IMG/VR virus record: IMGVR_UViG_3300025508_000038
Coordinates: 1 to 44,055 of that record
Length of the DNA stretch: 44,055 nucleotides
Direction: 5' to 3' (one strand)
DNA from: a virus
Shown here piece by piece: positions 13,360 through 22,300 of the stretch. The notes below the pieces were generated by a model. The model was given only the letters and a program-made list of their open reading frames with translations. It was not told the DNA's origin and did not search any database. The translations under genes were made by a program, and so were the position numbers. Within the stretch, counting starts at the first letter, position 1; each line of letters starts with the position of its first letter.

Positions 13360-15830
13360 TGGCAATAGAAAAAGATATTAATCCAACAATCCTAAATGAA
13401 GAAAATCAAATGCCTCTAGGTGATGAGGGTATGTCAGTAGCACTTGCTGCTATTGAAGAAGCTGGTATGGAAGACTTTGTTATGCAAGAGGATGGTAGTG
13501 CTGTTTTAGAATCCAGTATGCAAGAACAAATAGATACAGGATTTAATGAAAACTTAGCTGAATCTATGGACGATAATGATTTAGCAAGAATATCCAATCA
13601 ACTTATGGATGGTATTGAAAAAGACAAATCATCACGAGAAGACTGGGAAAAAACTTATACCGATGGCCTTAAATATTTAGGTATGAAGTTTGACGATGAA
13701 AGATCTGAACCTTTTGAAGGTGCATCTGGTGTTATACACCCGTTATTAGGTGAAGCAGTTACAACTTTCCAAGCACAAGCATACAAAGAATTATTACCCT
13801 CTGGTGGACCTGTTAAAACACAAGTTATTGGTGCATACGATAGTGGCGTAGAAGAACAAGCTCAAAGAGTAAAAGAGTTTATGAACTATCAGATTACTCA
13901 TGTTATGGAAGAGTTTGATGAAGAGTTAGACCAAATGTTGTTTTACTTACCTCTTGCAGGTTCTGCTTTTAAAAAGGTTTATTACGATGAAGCTCTAGGT
14001 CGTGCTGTTTCTAAGTTTGTAGCTCCAGAGGATTTAATCGTACCTTATTACACTACAGATCTAGAATCATGTCCTAGAATTACCAATGTTATTAAAATGC
14101 CAGAAAACGAAGTTAGAAAACTACAAGCTCTTGGTTTTTATCGTAAAATAGATATAGATTACGGTGATGATATTAATGCATCTGATGTAAAAGAAGAAAT
14201 AGATAAGTTATCTGGCATGGAGCCATCTTATGATGACGGTGAAGTATCTATGCTGTATGAAGTGCATTGTAATTTAGAATTAGATGGCTTTGAGGATATG
14301 GACGAGTCTGGAGAAACAACAGGTGTAAAGCTACCTTACATAGTTACCATTGATGTTAATTCTAGTGAAATTCTATCTATTCGTAGAAACTTTCAAGAAC
14401 AAGATCCATTAAAAAATAAAGTTGAATACTTTGTTCACTTTAAGTTCTTACCTGGTTTAGGTTTTTATGGGTTTGGTCTTACACATATGATAGGTGGTTT
14501 ATCAAAAGCTTCTACATCAATACTTAGACAGCTTATAGATGCTGGTACTCTTGCCAACTTACCTGCTGGATTTAAGACTCGTGGTATTAGAATAAGAGAT
14601 GAGGACACACCGATTCAACCTGGAGAGTTCAGAGATGTTGATGCTCCTGGTGGATCACTTAGAGAATCAATCCAACCACTCCCATTTAAAGAACCTAGTG
14701 GTACATTATTAAATTTACTAGGTATATTAGTAGATGGTGGTAAAAAGTTTGCATCTATTGCTGAAATTAATACGGGTAAAGGTAATCCAAATGCACCTGT
14801 AGGAACTACACTTGCTTTACTAGAAAGGTCTACTAAAGTTTTATCAGCCATACACAAAAGACTGCACAATTCACAGAAAAAAGAATTTAGACTACTAGCA
14901 CAAGTATTTAAAGAATACTTACCTCCTGAATATCCATATGCTATAGCTGGTGGCAATTCACAAATTAAATTAACAGACTTTGATGATAGGGTTGATATAT
15001 TTCCAATCTCTAACCCAGATATATTTAGTCAATCCCAACGTATTGCTATGGCACAAGAAATGATGGCATTGGTGCAATCTAATCCAGAAGTTCATGGACC
15101 TACTGGTACGTATGAAGCCTATAAAAGAATGTACTCAGCTATAGGTGTGGATAATATAGAAAAAATACTTACACCACCCCCGCCGACAGAACCTAGTCCT
15201 TTGGAAGCAGGTTTTGAAAATAATAAACTTTTACTAGGACAACAAGCTCAAGCATTTGGCCAACAAAATCATGAAGCACATATAGCAACACACATGGCTC
15301 TGTTACAGACACCGCCTGTGCAAATGAACGCACAAGTACAAGCTTTGATACATTCACATATAATGCAACATTTACAAATGCAAGCAGATGCTTTAGCTGA
15401 ACAGCAAATGCCACCAGAGGTGATGCAACAATTTCAACAGTTGCAACAACAATCACAACAAGCTAATCCAACAGAAGCACAACAAATGGCACAACAGGCA
15501 GGCGATATATTGGCACAATTTTCAGCACCAATCATGGCACAGCTTATAACAGAATATAGCCAAAAGGTTGCAGATCCAAGTGATGAAGATCCATTAGTAG
15601 CAATCAGAAAACAAGAGCTTGCTCTTAAAGGTCAAGAATTATCTATGGAACAACAACAATTCTTACAAGAGGAAAAACGTAAAGCTTTAGATGCACAAAG
15701 AAGAATAAATGTAGACAAAGAAAGAATAGGATCTATGGAAGATATAGCAGAATTACGCGATGAAACTGCTAGAGCAAGACTAGAACAACAAGCTCGTTTT
15801 AAAATGATGGACATACAAAATAAAAATTAA
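13359..15830 (+). CDS. Portal protein, P22-like
   Basis: 823 residues, forming the dodecameric DNA channel at the capsid vertex. The N-terminal third has DWEKTYTDGLKYLGMKFDD, then FEGASGVIHPLLGEAVTTFQA and AYKELLPSGGPVKTQV, the pattern of P22-type podoviral portals. The wing and stem follow. From about 620 on it becomes Gln/Met-rich and helical (HMQQ-type runs, QLQQQSQQ), suggesting a long coiled barrel as in P22. Placed directly after TerL, as usual. Its length favours a short-tailed phage. Confidence 0.9.
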   Translation: MAIEKDINPTILNEENQMPLGDEGMSVALAAIEEAGMEDFVMQEDGSAVLESSMQEQIDTGFNENLAESMDDNDLARISNQLMDGIEKDKSSREDWEKTYTDGLKYLGMKFDDERSEPFEGASGVIHPLLGEAVTTFQAQAYKELLPSGGPVKTQVIGAYDSGVEEQAQRVKEFMNYQITHVMEEFDEELDQMLFYLPLAGSAFKKVYYDEALGRAVSKFVAPEDLIVPYYTTDLESCPRITNVIKMPENEVRKLQALGFYRKIDIDYGDDINASDVKEEIDKLSGMEPSYDDGEVSMLYEVHCNLELDGFEDMDESGETTGVKLPYIVTIDVNSSEILSIRRNFQEQDPLKNKVEYFVHFKFLPGLGFYGFGLTHMIGGLSKASTSILRQLIDAGTLANLPAGFKTRGIRIRDEDTPIQPGEFRDVDAPGGSLRESIQPLPFKEPSGTLLNLLGILVDGGKKFASIAEINTGKGNPNAPVGTTLALLERSTKVLSAIHKRLHNSQKKEFRLLAQVFKEYLPPEYPYAIAGGNSQIKLTDFDDRVDIFPISNPDIFSQSQRIAMAQEMMALVQSNPEVHGPTGTYEAYKRMYSAIGVDNIEKILTPPPPTEPSPLEAGFENNKLLLGQQAQAFGQQNHEAHIATHMALLQTPPVQMNAQVQALIHSHIMQHLQMQADALAEQQMPPEVMQQFQQLQQQSQQANPTEAQQMAQQAGDILAQFSAPIMAQLITEYSQKVADPSDEDPLVAIRKQELALKGQELSMEQQQFLQEEKRKALDAQRRINVDKERIGSMEDIAELRDETARARLEQQARFKMMDIQNKN

Positions 15831-15869
15831 TACTTGCAAAATTAAAATTCAAACAACATAATAAAACAC

Positions 15870-16076
15870 ATGATTAAAAGAACAGAAATAAGTCAACAGA
15901 AAACACCCAAGGTATTGAAGAATAAAAACAGCTATAGCAATAAAGGCAATGCGTCTTTAAAAACTAAAGCTGGTACTTTTTCTAAGAGTACCAAACCTAC
16001 TCCAGGTATGGGTAAAGGAAAAGCAAGAGGCATGGGTGCCGCCGAGTTTGGTGGTAAGTTTTCAGGCATTTATTAA
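15870..16076 (+). CDS. Small basic Gly/Lys-rich protein
   Basis: 68 residues starting MIKRTEISQQKTPKVLKNKN and ending GMGAAEFGGKFSGIY. Strongly basic and probably disordered, with a Gly-rich C-terminus. Located between portal and scaffold genes; perhaps DNA-associated or head-minor. Its TAA overlaps the next ATG by one base. Family not recognised. Confidence 0.6.
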   Translation: MIKRTEISQQKTPKVLKNKNSYSNKGNASLKTKAGTFSKSTKPTPGMGKGKARGMGAAEFGGKFSGIY

Positions 16077-16282
16077 TGTCATCAGTTTGGCTTGCTGAAA
16101 AGTTTTTAAAAGAACTTGAAGCTAGAAGAGAGGATACAAAAGACGCTATGCTGTCTGGTTGTAAAGACTTTTCTCAATATGAATATCTGCGGGGCCGTTA
16201 CAGTTCTCTAGCCGATGCAGAAAATATTTTTAGAGAACTGCTAGGAAAAACACAAGAAGATGACCCAGATACAAGTCCCTGA
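16076..16282 (+). CDS. Small helical protein of the head region
   Basis: 68 residues, MSSVWLAEKFLKELEARRED followed by EYLRGRYSSLADAENIFREL. It is helical throughout with two charged amphipathic segments. It resembles small helical proteins found between portal and scaffold in marine podoviruses. It overlaps the next gene by 23 bases. Function unknown. Confidence 0.6.
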   Translation: MSSVWLAEKFLKELEARREDTKDAMLSGCKDFSQYEYLRGRYSSLADAENIFRELLGKTQEDDPDTSP

Positions 16283-16760
16283 TCATGTCGCAAAGTCCAT
16301 AGAGGCAGATCTCAAAGCTAAAGAACAAGACAAAACAGAAACTCCTGAACAAGAAGTAGAAGAAAATACTGCTTATGTTGCTGGAGCAGCAAGGGTTTTA
16401 GACCCTACTTTATTAGAAAAATCCTTTTTAGATCGTATGCCACAACCAACAGGTTGGCGTATGTTAATACTACCTTATGCAGGTAAGGCAGTTACAGAAG
16501 GCGGAATCCACTTAGTACAATCTACAGTAGATAGAGAATCTCTAGCTACTGTTGTTGGCTATGTGGTAAAAATGGGCCCTGATTGCTATGCAGATGCAAA
16601 TAAATTTGCTGAACCATGGTGTCAGGAAAAACAATGGGTATTAATTGGCAGATATGCTGGTGCTCGCTTTAAGTTAGGTGATGAGTCTGAATGTAGAATC
16701 ATTAACGATGACGAAGTGATAGCTACCATACTTGATCCTGATGATATTCTTGCAGTATAA
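16260..16760 (+). CDS. Cpn10/GroES-like co-chaperonin homologue
   Basis: 166 residues. After an acidic 55-residue leader, PQPTGWRMLILPYAGKA, EGGIHLVQST, TVVGYVVKMGPDCYAD, VLIGRYAGARFKL and RIINDDEVIATI follow the beta-strand order of GroES (P-GdRvLv, GGI-LP, G-VvavG, VlfgkYaGtevkl, ii-e-DIlAvi). GroES-like proteins cap the chaperonin. Phages such as T4 (gp31) use their own version to fold the capsid protein. Its location before scaffold and capsid fits that job. The leader and the reduced mobile-loop region are atypical. Confidence 0.72.
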   Translation: MTQIQVPDHVAKSIEADLKAKEQDKTETPEQEVEENTAYVAGAARVLDPTLLEKSFLDRMPQPTGWRMLILPYAGKAVTEGGIHLVQSTVDRESLATVVGYVVKMGPDCYADANKFAEPWCQEKQWVLIGRYAGARFKLGDESECRIINDDEVIATILDPDDILAV

Positions 16761-16769
16761 GGAGAAAAT

Positions 16770-17732
16770 ATGTCTGAAGAAAATGCAAAGGTAGTAGAAG
16801 AAAATGAAGTAGAGGAAGGGGAAATTGTTGAACTAGAGGCTGTTGAAGAAAAACCTAAAACACAAATCCCTATGGATTCTGTTGATATAGAAGCAGAAGG
16901 AAAAATAGAAAATGTTTCTGAAGAACCAGAAGCAAAAAAAGAAGAAGAGTTAGAAGATTACTCTAAAAGTGTTCAAAAAAGAATAAATAATCTAACAAGA
17001 AAGCTTAGAGAAGCAGAAAGAGGACAAGAATCTGCTTATGAGTATGCAAAAAGAACTGCTGTTGAAAATGAGCAACTTAAAACTAAAAGCTCAAACCTAG
17101 ATAGATCTTATCTAATGGAAGCAGAAAATAGGTTAAAGTCACAAAAACAACAAGCTATGTCTGCTTTAAAATCTGCACATGAAGTGCAAGATTATGAAAA
17201 AGTAGCCAAAGCACAAGATGTTCTTGCAAAAATAGCTGTAGAAGAAAATAAAGTAAATACTTCTAAAATGGCTATACAACAACAAGTAGCATCACAGCCA
17301 GTTGATATTAATGGCCAACTACAACAAAATGTTCAACAACAAACTCCACAATATCAAGCTCCACAATATCAAGCCCCACCAAAACTTGATGAAAAACAAG
17401 AAAAGTGGGTAGAAAACAATAGTTGGTTTGGAGAAGATGAAATTATGACTCTTGCAGCTTTTTCAATAGATCAAAAGTTAGTCCAGGAAGGTTATGATCC
17501 TAAAACGGATGAATACTATAGTGAAGTTGATAAACAGTTAAAAAAAGAGTTTCCGCACAAATTTGAAGAGTCTTCTGCTAAATCGAAGCCTCAACAAAAG
17601 GTGGCTTCAGCAGGCAGAGTAGCTGGTAATACTAGCTCAAAAAGACAAGTTAAGTTGTCGCCAGCAGAAGTTCAAATGGCAAAAAGATTAAACGTACCCT
17701 TAACAGAGTACGCAAAATATGTTAAAAGGTAA
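16770..17732 (+). CDS. Capsid scaffolding protein
   Basis: 320 residues. A very acidic N-terminus (about 1-65), a Lys/Glu coiled coil (about 65-165), a Gln/Pro linker with repeated QYQAP (about 185-205), and a basic C-terminal helix ending AEVQMAKRLNVPLTEYAKYV. That last motif is characteristic of scaffold proteins in phages with P22-like heads and is likely the capsid-binding end. GGAGAA precedes the ATG. Its place between portal and capsid is canonical. Confidence 0.8.
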   Translation: MSEENAKVVEENEVEEGEIVELEAVEEKPKTQIPMDSVDIEAEGKIENVSEEPEAKKEEELEDYSKSVQKRINNLTRKLREAERGQESAYEYAKRTAVENEQLKTKSSNLDRSYLMEAENRLKSQKQQAMSALKSAHEVQDYEKVAKAQDVLAKIAVEENKVNTSKMAIQQQVASQPVDINGQLQQNVQQQTPQYQAPQYQAPPKLDEKQEKWVENNSWFGEDEIMTLAAFSIDQKLVQEGYDPKTDEYYSEVDKQLKKEFPHKFEESSAKSKPQQKVASAGRVAGNTSSKRQVKLSPAEVQMAKRLNVPLTEYAKYVKR

Positions 17733-17737
17733 TAGTT

Positions 17738-18223
17738 ATGACAGAAAAAGATAACAAAAATTTAAACAGAACACCACGTTCTGCCGACACTCGAGCTGAT
17801 AAAGTAGCTCGCAAACCATGGAGCCCACCATCTACGTTGGATACTCCTCCTGCACCTGAAGGTTATACTTACAGGTGGATCAGAGCCGAAATTGTAGGCC
17901 AAGAAGATCGTAAGAATATAACTTCAAGATTAAGCGAAGGTTTTGACCTAGTTAGATCTGATGAGTTACATGATTCTGACCAAGATCGTTTTGACACATT
18001 ACAACAAGGTAAACACGCAGGAGTTGTTGCACGAGGTGGTTTGCTATTGGCTAAGATTCCAAATGAAACACGTGAGGAAAGGAACTCCTACTATGCCCAA
18101 CGTGCACAAACTCAGCAAGATGCTGTAGATAACGATATGATGAAGGAATCAGATCCAAGTTCTCCGATGTTAAATCCTCAGAGATCAAGCAAAGTAACTT
18201 TTGGCGGTGGTCAACGTAGTTGA
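17738..18223 (+). CDS. Conserved head-region protein of unknown function
   Basis: 161 residues. Pro-rich N-terminus (KPWSPPSTLDTPPAPEGYTY), then RWIRAEIVGQEDRKNI, then a mixed segment ending FGGGQRS. The combination PPS-LD-P--P-GY-YRWIR is familiar from marine phage genomes directly upstream of the capsid genes, without a known role. Possibly a minor head or scaffold-associated protein. Confidence 0.7.
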   Translation: MTEKDNKNLNRTPRSADTRADKVARKPWSPPSTLDTPPAPEGYTYRWIRAEIVGQEDRKNITSRLSEGFDLVRSDELHDSDQDRFDTLQQGKHAGVVARGGLLLAKIPNETREERNSYYAQRAQTQQDAVDNDMMKESDPSSPMLNPQRSSKVTFGGGQRS

Positions 18224-18262
18224 TCGCTATAACTTTAAATAACAAATATAAGGTGACTTATT

Positions 18263-18823
18263 ATGGCTAACAAAAATGCCCCTTTCGGAGCACGTGTTGT
18301 AGGTAAATTAGGTTCTGGAGTCCAAAATGGTGGAACTACAGAATACGCGATTGCCTCAGGTGCTTCTGGGAATATTTTTTCTGGCGATTTAGTAAAAATG
18401 CTCAACACAGGTACTATTTTAGTAGCTGCTGCTGGGGATGAGTCTATCGGAATTTTTAGAGGGTGTACTTTTACAAACTCTTCTGGTGAAACTATTTTTA
18501 GTTCATACTTTCCTGATGGCACTGTATCGTCCGATATTAAAGCATTCGTAATAGATGACCCTGATGCTGTATTTGAAATTCAAAGTGCAGGTTCTCCAGC
18601 TCAAACTGATGTCGGTTTGAACGCAGATATTTCCTATACTGCTGGCTCTGTGAAAACAGGGATGTCAGCTTTAGAACTATCTGGAACAACAGCAGCTACA
18701 ACTGCTACGTTCAGAATTATGGGCTTTTCGAGTGACCCAGATAACAGTACAACAGGTTCAGCTAACGTGAATGTGATTGTTAAATTTAATGAGCATTTCT
18801 ATGTCGATCCAACAGGAGTATAA
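18263..18823 (+). CDS. Putative capsid decoration/head protein
   Basis: 186 residues, MANKNAPFGARVVGKLGSGV, with an all-beta look: repeated Gly-rich turns, GDLVKMLNTGTILVAAAGDES and GIFRGCTF. It ends four bases before the major capsid gene. Decoration (cement) proteins commonly sit here and are this size with a beta fold. The assignment rests on context and composition, not on a named family. Confidence 0.6.
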   Translation: MANKNAPFGARVVGKLGSGVQNGGTTEYAIASGASGNIFSGDLVKMLNTGTILVAAAGDESIGIFRGCTFTNSSGETIFSSYFPDGTVSSDIKAFVIDDPDAVFEIQSAGSPAQTDVGLNADISYTAGSVKTGMSALELSGTTAATTATFRIMGFSSDPDNSTTGSANVNVIVKFNEHFYVDPTGV

Positions 18824-18826
18824 ATA

Positions 18827-19729
18827 ATGGCAATTAACAGATCGCAACTAGCGAAAGAATTAGAGCCAGGTTTGAATGCCTTGTTCGGTATGGAATACTC
18901 AAGATACGAATCTCAACATACAGAAATTTTCGATACTGAAACTTCTGATAGAGCGTTTGAAGAAGAAACCCTAATAGTAGGGTTTGGTAATGCGGAAGTA
19001 AAATCCGAAGGTAGCGGTGTCAGATTTGATACAGCTAACGAAGGTTATACATCTCGTTACACCCACGAAACAGTGGCTTTAGCATTCGCACTAACCGAAG
19101 AAGCAGTTGAAGATAATCTTTATGATAGACTCGGAGCAAGATACACCAAAGCACTAGCAAGGTCTATGGCTAATACAAAGCAAATCAAAGCTGCATCTGT
19201 ATTGAACAATGCGTTCTCTACAACAGGTGGTGATGGTAAAGTGCTTGTAGCTACAGATCATCCACTAGGCGGCGGCGGTTCACTAGCAAACAGAGCTACC
19301 ACTATGGCGGATCTTAATGAAACTTCACTTGAAGACGCATTAATTAATATCTCTACATTTACGGATGATAAAGGTCTTAACATTGCGTTAAAAGGTATGA
19401 AGCTAATTATTCCACCACAATTAGTATTTGTTGCTGACAGATTATTACAAACTCCTGGAAGAGTTGGTACGTCTGACAACGACATTAATGCTATTAAGAA
19501 TACTGGTATGCTACCTGATGGTTATGTTGTAAATAACTATCTGACAGATACAGATGCTTTCTTCTTGAAAACAGACTGTCCTGACGGATTTAAGTATTTT
19601 GAAAGATCTCCAATGACAACTTCATTGGAAGGTGACTTCGATACTGGCAACATGAGATATAAGGCTAGAGAGCGTTATAGCTTCGGATATTCAAACTTTA
19701 GAGCCGTTTACGGCTCTCAAGGAGCTTAA
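18827..19729 (+). CDS. Major capsid protein
   Basis: 300 residues, MAINRSQLAKELEPGLNALF. It contains ALTEEAVEDNLYDRLGARYT and an AAAS/LNNAFSTTGGDGK region, then IPPQLVFVADRLLQTPGR and the C-terminal MRYKARERYSFGYSNFRAVY, which follow the order seen in HK97-fold major head proteins related to Mu gpT-type subunits. There is no sign of an N-terminal delta domain to be cleaved, consistent with a separate scaffold. A strong terminator follows, typical for the most highly expressed late gene. Confidence 0.88.
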   Translation: MAINRSQLAKELEPGLNALFGMEYSRYESQHTEIFDTETSDRAFEEETLIVGFGNAEVKSEGSGVRFDTANEGYTSRYTHETVALAFALTEEAVEDNLYDRLGARYTKALARSMANTKQIKAASVLNNAFSTTGGDGKVLVATDHPLGGGGSLANRATTMADLNETSLEDALINISTFTDDKGLNIALKGMKLIIPPQLVFVADRLLQTPGRVGTSDNDINAIKNTGMLPDGYVVNNYLTDTDAFFLKTDCPDGFKYFERSPMTTSLEGDFDTGNMRYKARERYSFGYSNFRAVYGSQGA

Positions 19730-19771
19730 AGGAACGAATTATTGTAGCGTTTCTCACTCAACTACAATTAC

Positions 19772-19797
19772 TAAGGGAGCTTCGGCTCCCTTTTTTT
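19772..19797 (+). terminator. Terminator after the capsid gene
   Basis: GGGAGC (19775-19780), TTCG tetraloop, GCTCCC (19785-19790), seven T. A second stem ATTGTAG (19741-19747) with CTACAAT (19762-19768) lies just upstream. Confidence 0.93.
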
Positions 19798-19902
19798 GTT
19801 GATTACTTTTATTTCTAGGTGTAAACTCAAGATAGTTAAAAAATTAATTAGCTTAATGAGGATCGATTTCGATTTCCATTAATACAAGTAAAGGAGTTCA
19901 TA

Positions 19903-20619
19903 ATGGCTAATCCACATTTTCAAAACTTAATATTATGGGCAGGTAATACTGTTGCAACTAAGCATAAAAAAGATATGCCTATGTTTGCACCATATCCATC
20001 TGACCAAACATTCTATATGTATCATAATGATTTCATGACGTATAACTCAGGCGACTGGACTATTACGACTACTGAAGCAGGTACAGGTAGTGCAACTGAA
20101 GCTGTAACTTCGTCAGCAGGTGGGGCTTTATTGCTTACTAATGCTGCTGGAGATAATGACTTAGACTTTTTACAATTAAAAGGCGAAGCATTTAAGTTAA
20201 GCACAAGTAAAAGAGCATACTTCTCAGCTAGATTCAAAGTAAATGATGTAGATCAATCAGACTTTGTTATAGGCCTTGGAATTACAGATACAACACCACT
20301 TGATACTACAGACGGTGTATTCTTTATTTCAGCAGACGGTGATGCAGGTTTAGATTTCTTAGTAGAGAAAAATAACAGTGCAACAACTACAGAAGATGTA
20401 GCAACTATGGCGGATGATACTTTTATTACAGTAACTTGGTTTATTGACCCAGACACTTCAAAAGTTTATTACTCAGTAAATAATGCAGAACCTGTAGCTG
20501 TAGCAAACACTAATTTACCAGATGATGAGGAATTAACAGTTTCATTCGGTATTCAAAATGGTGAAGCTTCTGCACAAACTATGACTATTGACTACGTAGT
20601 AGCAGCAGTTGAAAGATAA
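19903..20619 (+). CDS. Beta-sandwich structural protein
   Basis: 238 residues, MANPHFQNLILWAGNTVATK. After about 35 residues, a beta-rich region with FKLSTSKRAYFSARFKVND, FVIGLGITDTTPL, GVFFISADGDAGLDFLVEKN and a terminal MTIDYVVAAVER looks like a concanavalin A-like lectin sandwich. Proteins of this kind follow the capsid gene in many marine phages and are probably head fibres or decoration. AGGAG precedes the ATG. Carbohydrate binding is possible but not shown. Confidence 0.65.
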   Translation: MANPHFQNLILWAGNTVATKHKKDMPMFAPYPSDQTFYMYHNDFMTYNSGDWTITTTEAGTGSATEAVTSSAGGALLLTNAAGDNDLDFLQLKGEAFKLSTSKRAYFSARFKVNDVDQSDFVIGLGITDTTPLDTTDGVFFISADGDAGLDFLVEKNNSATTTEDVATMADDTFITVTWFIDPDTSKVYYSVNNAEPVAVANTNLPDDEELTVSFGIQNGEASAQTMTIDYVVAAVER

Positions 20620-20629
20620 GGAGTAAATT

Positions 20630-21031
20630 ATGGCTGATGCAGTAACATCACAAACCATTCAAGATGGCGAAAAGACTGCTATTATGAAGTTTACTAATGT
20701 GTCAGATGGCACAGGTGAATCGGCTGTAAAGAAAGTAGACGTTTCTGCACTTACTACAAATAGTGCAGGAGAGTCTTGTACTTCAGTATCAGTCGCTAGA
20801 ATATATTGGGCTACTAGAGGTATGGGTGTAAATTTAGAGTTTGATGCTACTTCTAATGTGTTATTAACTGGTTTACCATCAGATAGCACTGGAGATGAGT
20901 ATTATGACCTATTTACAGGCATACCAAATAATGCAGGAAGTGGAGTTACTGGAGATATTGACCTTACTACTGTTGGACACTCTAGTGGTGACACATATTC
21001 AATTATTTTAGTTCTTAATAAAAACTATTAA
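20630..21031 (+). CDS. Small beta-rich structural protein
   Basis: 133 residues, MADAVTSQTIQDGEKTAIMK, Thr/Ser/Gly-rich, ending DTYSIILVLNKNY. The segment SVARIYWATRGMGVNLEFDA and the final beta strand are features I associate with small virion proteins in marine phages. It follows the beta-sandwich gene by 10 bases with GGAG upstream and is likely a partner in the same virion structure. Confidence 0.6.
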   Translation: MADAVTSQTIQDGEKTAIMKFTNVSDGTGESAVKKVDVSALTTNSAGESCTSVSVARIYWATRGMGVNLEFDATSNVLLTGLPSDSTGDEYYDLFTGIPNNAGSGVTGDIDLTTVGHSSGDTYSIILVLNKNY

Positions 21032-21034
21032 TGA

Positions 21035-21313
21035 ATGGCGGAATATAAAGGCAAAACTGTAACTTTAAACAGACCTAGGGCTATTTCAAAAGGTAGCCCT
21101 GGATATGGTAAGAAACGAAAAGAAGTCTTTGTCAAAGGTTGTAGTAGCGAAAGTTCTAGAGTTAAACGTATAACCTTTGGTGATGCCAAACTCGGTATGC
21201 ACAAAAACACTAAATCCAGAAAAAAATCTTATTGTGCCCGTAGTGGTGGCATGAGCGGTACTACAGATAGATGTAGTGCTAATTATTGGGCTAGAAGAGA
21301 CTGGGATTGTTAA
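21035..21313 (+). CDS. Small basic Cys-containing protein
   Basis: 92 residues, MAEYKGKTVTLNRPRAISKG, then GSPGYGKKRKEVFVKGC and ARSGGMSGTTDRCSANYWARRDWDC. Very basic with four Cys. The RPRAISKGSPGYGKKRKEVFVK pattern occurs in marine myovirus and podovirus proteins of unknown role. First of five successive basic small genes. Perhaps an internal head protein that binds packaged DNA. Confidence 0.65.
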   Translation: MAEYKGKTVTLNRPRAISKGSPGYGKKRKEVFVKGCSSESSRVKRITFGDAKLGMHKNTKSRKKSYCARSGGMSGTTDRCSANYWARRDWDC

Positions 21314-21529
21314 ATGGCTAAAGCAAAAAGTGGTGGTAAAATTTGTCCTTCTGGTAAAGCTTGGGCAAAAAGAACTTTTGATACATATCCTTCAGCTTAT
21401 GCAAATATGGCTGCATCTAAGTATTGCAAAGATCCAAACTATGCTAAAAAATCTAAAAGAACAAAAAAAGCTAAAGGTGGTCCAGTTATAAGGGGCCAAG
21501 GTATTGTTATGAAAGCTAGATTAAGATAA
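21314..21529 (+). CDS. Small basic protein (KAWAKRTFDTYPSAYANMAA type)
   Basis: 71 residues. CPSGKAWAKRTFDTYPSAYA followed by NMAASKYCKDP is a recognisable short domain present in cyanophage and other marine phage proteins, role unknown. The rest is Lys-rich (AKKSKRTKKAKGG). It starts directly after the previous stop and overlaps the next gene by one base. Confidence 0.68.
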   Translation: MAKAKSGGKICPSGKAWAKRTFDTYPSAYANMAASKYCKDPNYAKKSKRTKKAKGGPVIRGQGIVMKARLR

Positions 21530-21966
21530 TGGGACAACTTGCTGATTGGGAAGGTCAAAATTGGAAACGTATAGGTACAGATGGATCTATTAAAGGAGCT
21601 TGTGGCACAAGCAAAGATAAAAAAAATCCAGATAGATGTTTGCCTGCATCTAAAGCAAATAGTCTGTCAAAATCTGAAAGAAGAGCAACGGCACTAAAGA
21701 AAAAAAGAGCAGGCAGTAAAGGCAAGACAGTAGTTGCTAATACTAAAAAAGCAAAAGTTTCAATGAGTCAAGGAGGCCCTATGAATAAAAACAAAGCAGA
21801 TCTTAATAAAGACGGTAAATTATCTTCCTACGAGAAAAAAAGAGGTGCTGCTATAGAAAGATCAATGGCCGCACAAAACAGAGTTAAAAAGAAAAATGGT
21901 GGTTTTATAGCTAAAGGTTGTGGTAAAGTTATGAATAACCGCAGAAAAGTAACCACTATAAGCTAG
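21529..21966 (+). CDS. Basic protein with EF-hand-like loop
   Basis: 145 residues. The N-terminal part has CGTSKDKKNPDRCLPASKAN followed by SLSKSERRATALKKKRA, a Cys/Lys-rich domain familiar from marine T4-like phages (of the DUF6321 kind, from memory). Around residues 90-102, DLNKDGKLSSYE fits an EF-hand/dockerin-like calcium loop (D-x-N-x-D-G-x-L-x3-E). A Gly/Lys tail follows. Probably virion-internal; calcium binding is conjectural. Confidence 0.65.
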   Translation: MGQLADWEGQNWKRIGTDGSIKGACGTSKDKKNPDRCLPASKANSLSKSERRATALKKKRAGSKGKTVVANTKKAKVSMSQGGPMNKNKADLNKDGKLSSYEKKRGAAIERSMAAQNRVKKKNGGFIAKGCGKVMNNRRKVTTIS

Positions 21967-21974
21967 GAGAAATT

Positions 21975-22148
21975 ATGCCAAAGAAAAAATCTGAGGATCC
22001 AAAATTACAAGCAAGGTTAAACGCTAAAGTAAGACCAGATGAGCCAGTAAAGGATGAACGTATTTACATAAATATGCCTAAAAAGAAAGCTCCTGCCAAG
22101 AAAAAAACACCTGTAAAAAAAAGCAGTACAAAAAAAGGTAAAAAATAA
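21975..22148 (+). CDS. Small Lys-rich protein (57 aa)
   Basis: Starts MPKKKSEDPKLQARLNAKVR and ends in a Lys/Pro tail (AKKKTPVKKSS). Preceded by TAGGAGAAATT. Histone-tail-like composition suggests nucleic acid binding. Its stop overlaps the next ATG (TAATG). Confidence 0.6.
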   Translation: MPKKKSEDPKLQARLNAKVRPDEPVKDERIYINMPKKKAPAKKKTPVKKSSTKKGKK

Positions 22149-22300
22149 TGTATAAAAGAACTAAAGGATACGCTATGGGCGGTTCTGTTAAAGGAACTAA
22201 ATACATGGCAAAAGGCGGTGCTATGAAGGGCACTAAGTATATGGCTAAAGGTGGAGCTATGAAAGGAACTAAATATATGTCAAAAGGCGGCAAAGTTTAA
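22148..22300 (+). CDS. 12-residue tandem-repeat protein (50 aa)
   Basis: After MYKRTKGYAMGGSV the protein is almost only KGTKYMAKGGAM repeated, with the third copy ending MSKGGKV. Strongly basic, Gly/Met rich. Gly-Met-Lys repeats (MAKGG) occur at tails of marine phage virion proteins, but a free-standing repeat gene is unusual. The start is coupled to the preceding stop as TAATG. Confidence 0.6.
   Translation: MYKRTKGYAMGGSVKGTKYMAKGGAMKGTKYMAKGGAMKGTKYMSKGGKV
22190..22291 (+). repeat. 36-base in-frame tandem repeat
   Basis: Three near-identical 36-base units (the last slightly short) encode KGTKYMAKGGAM. Copies differ mostly at third codon positions, so the repeat is kept at protein level. 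Confidence 0.85.
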
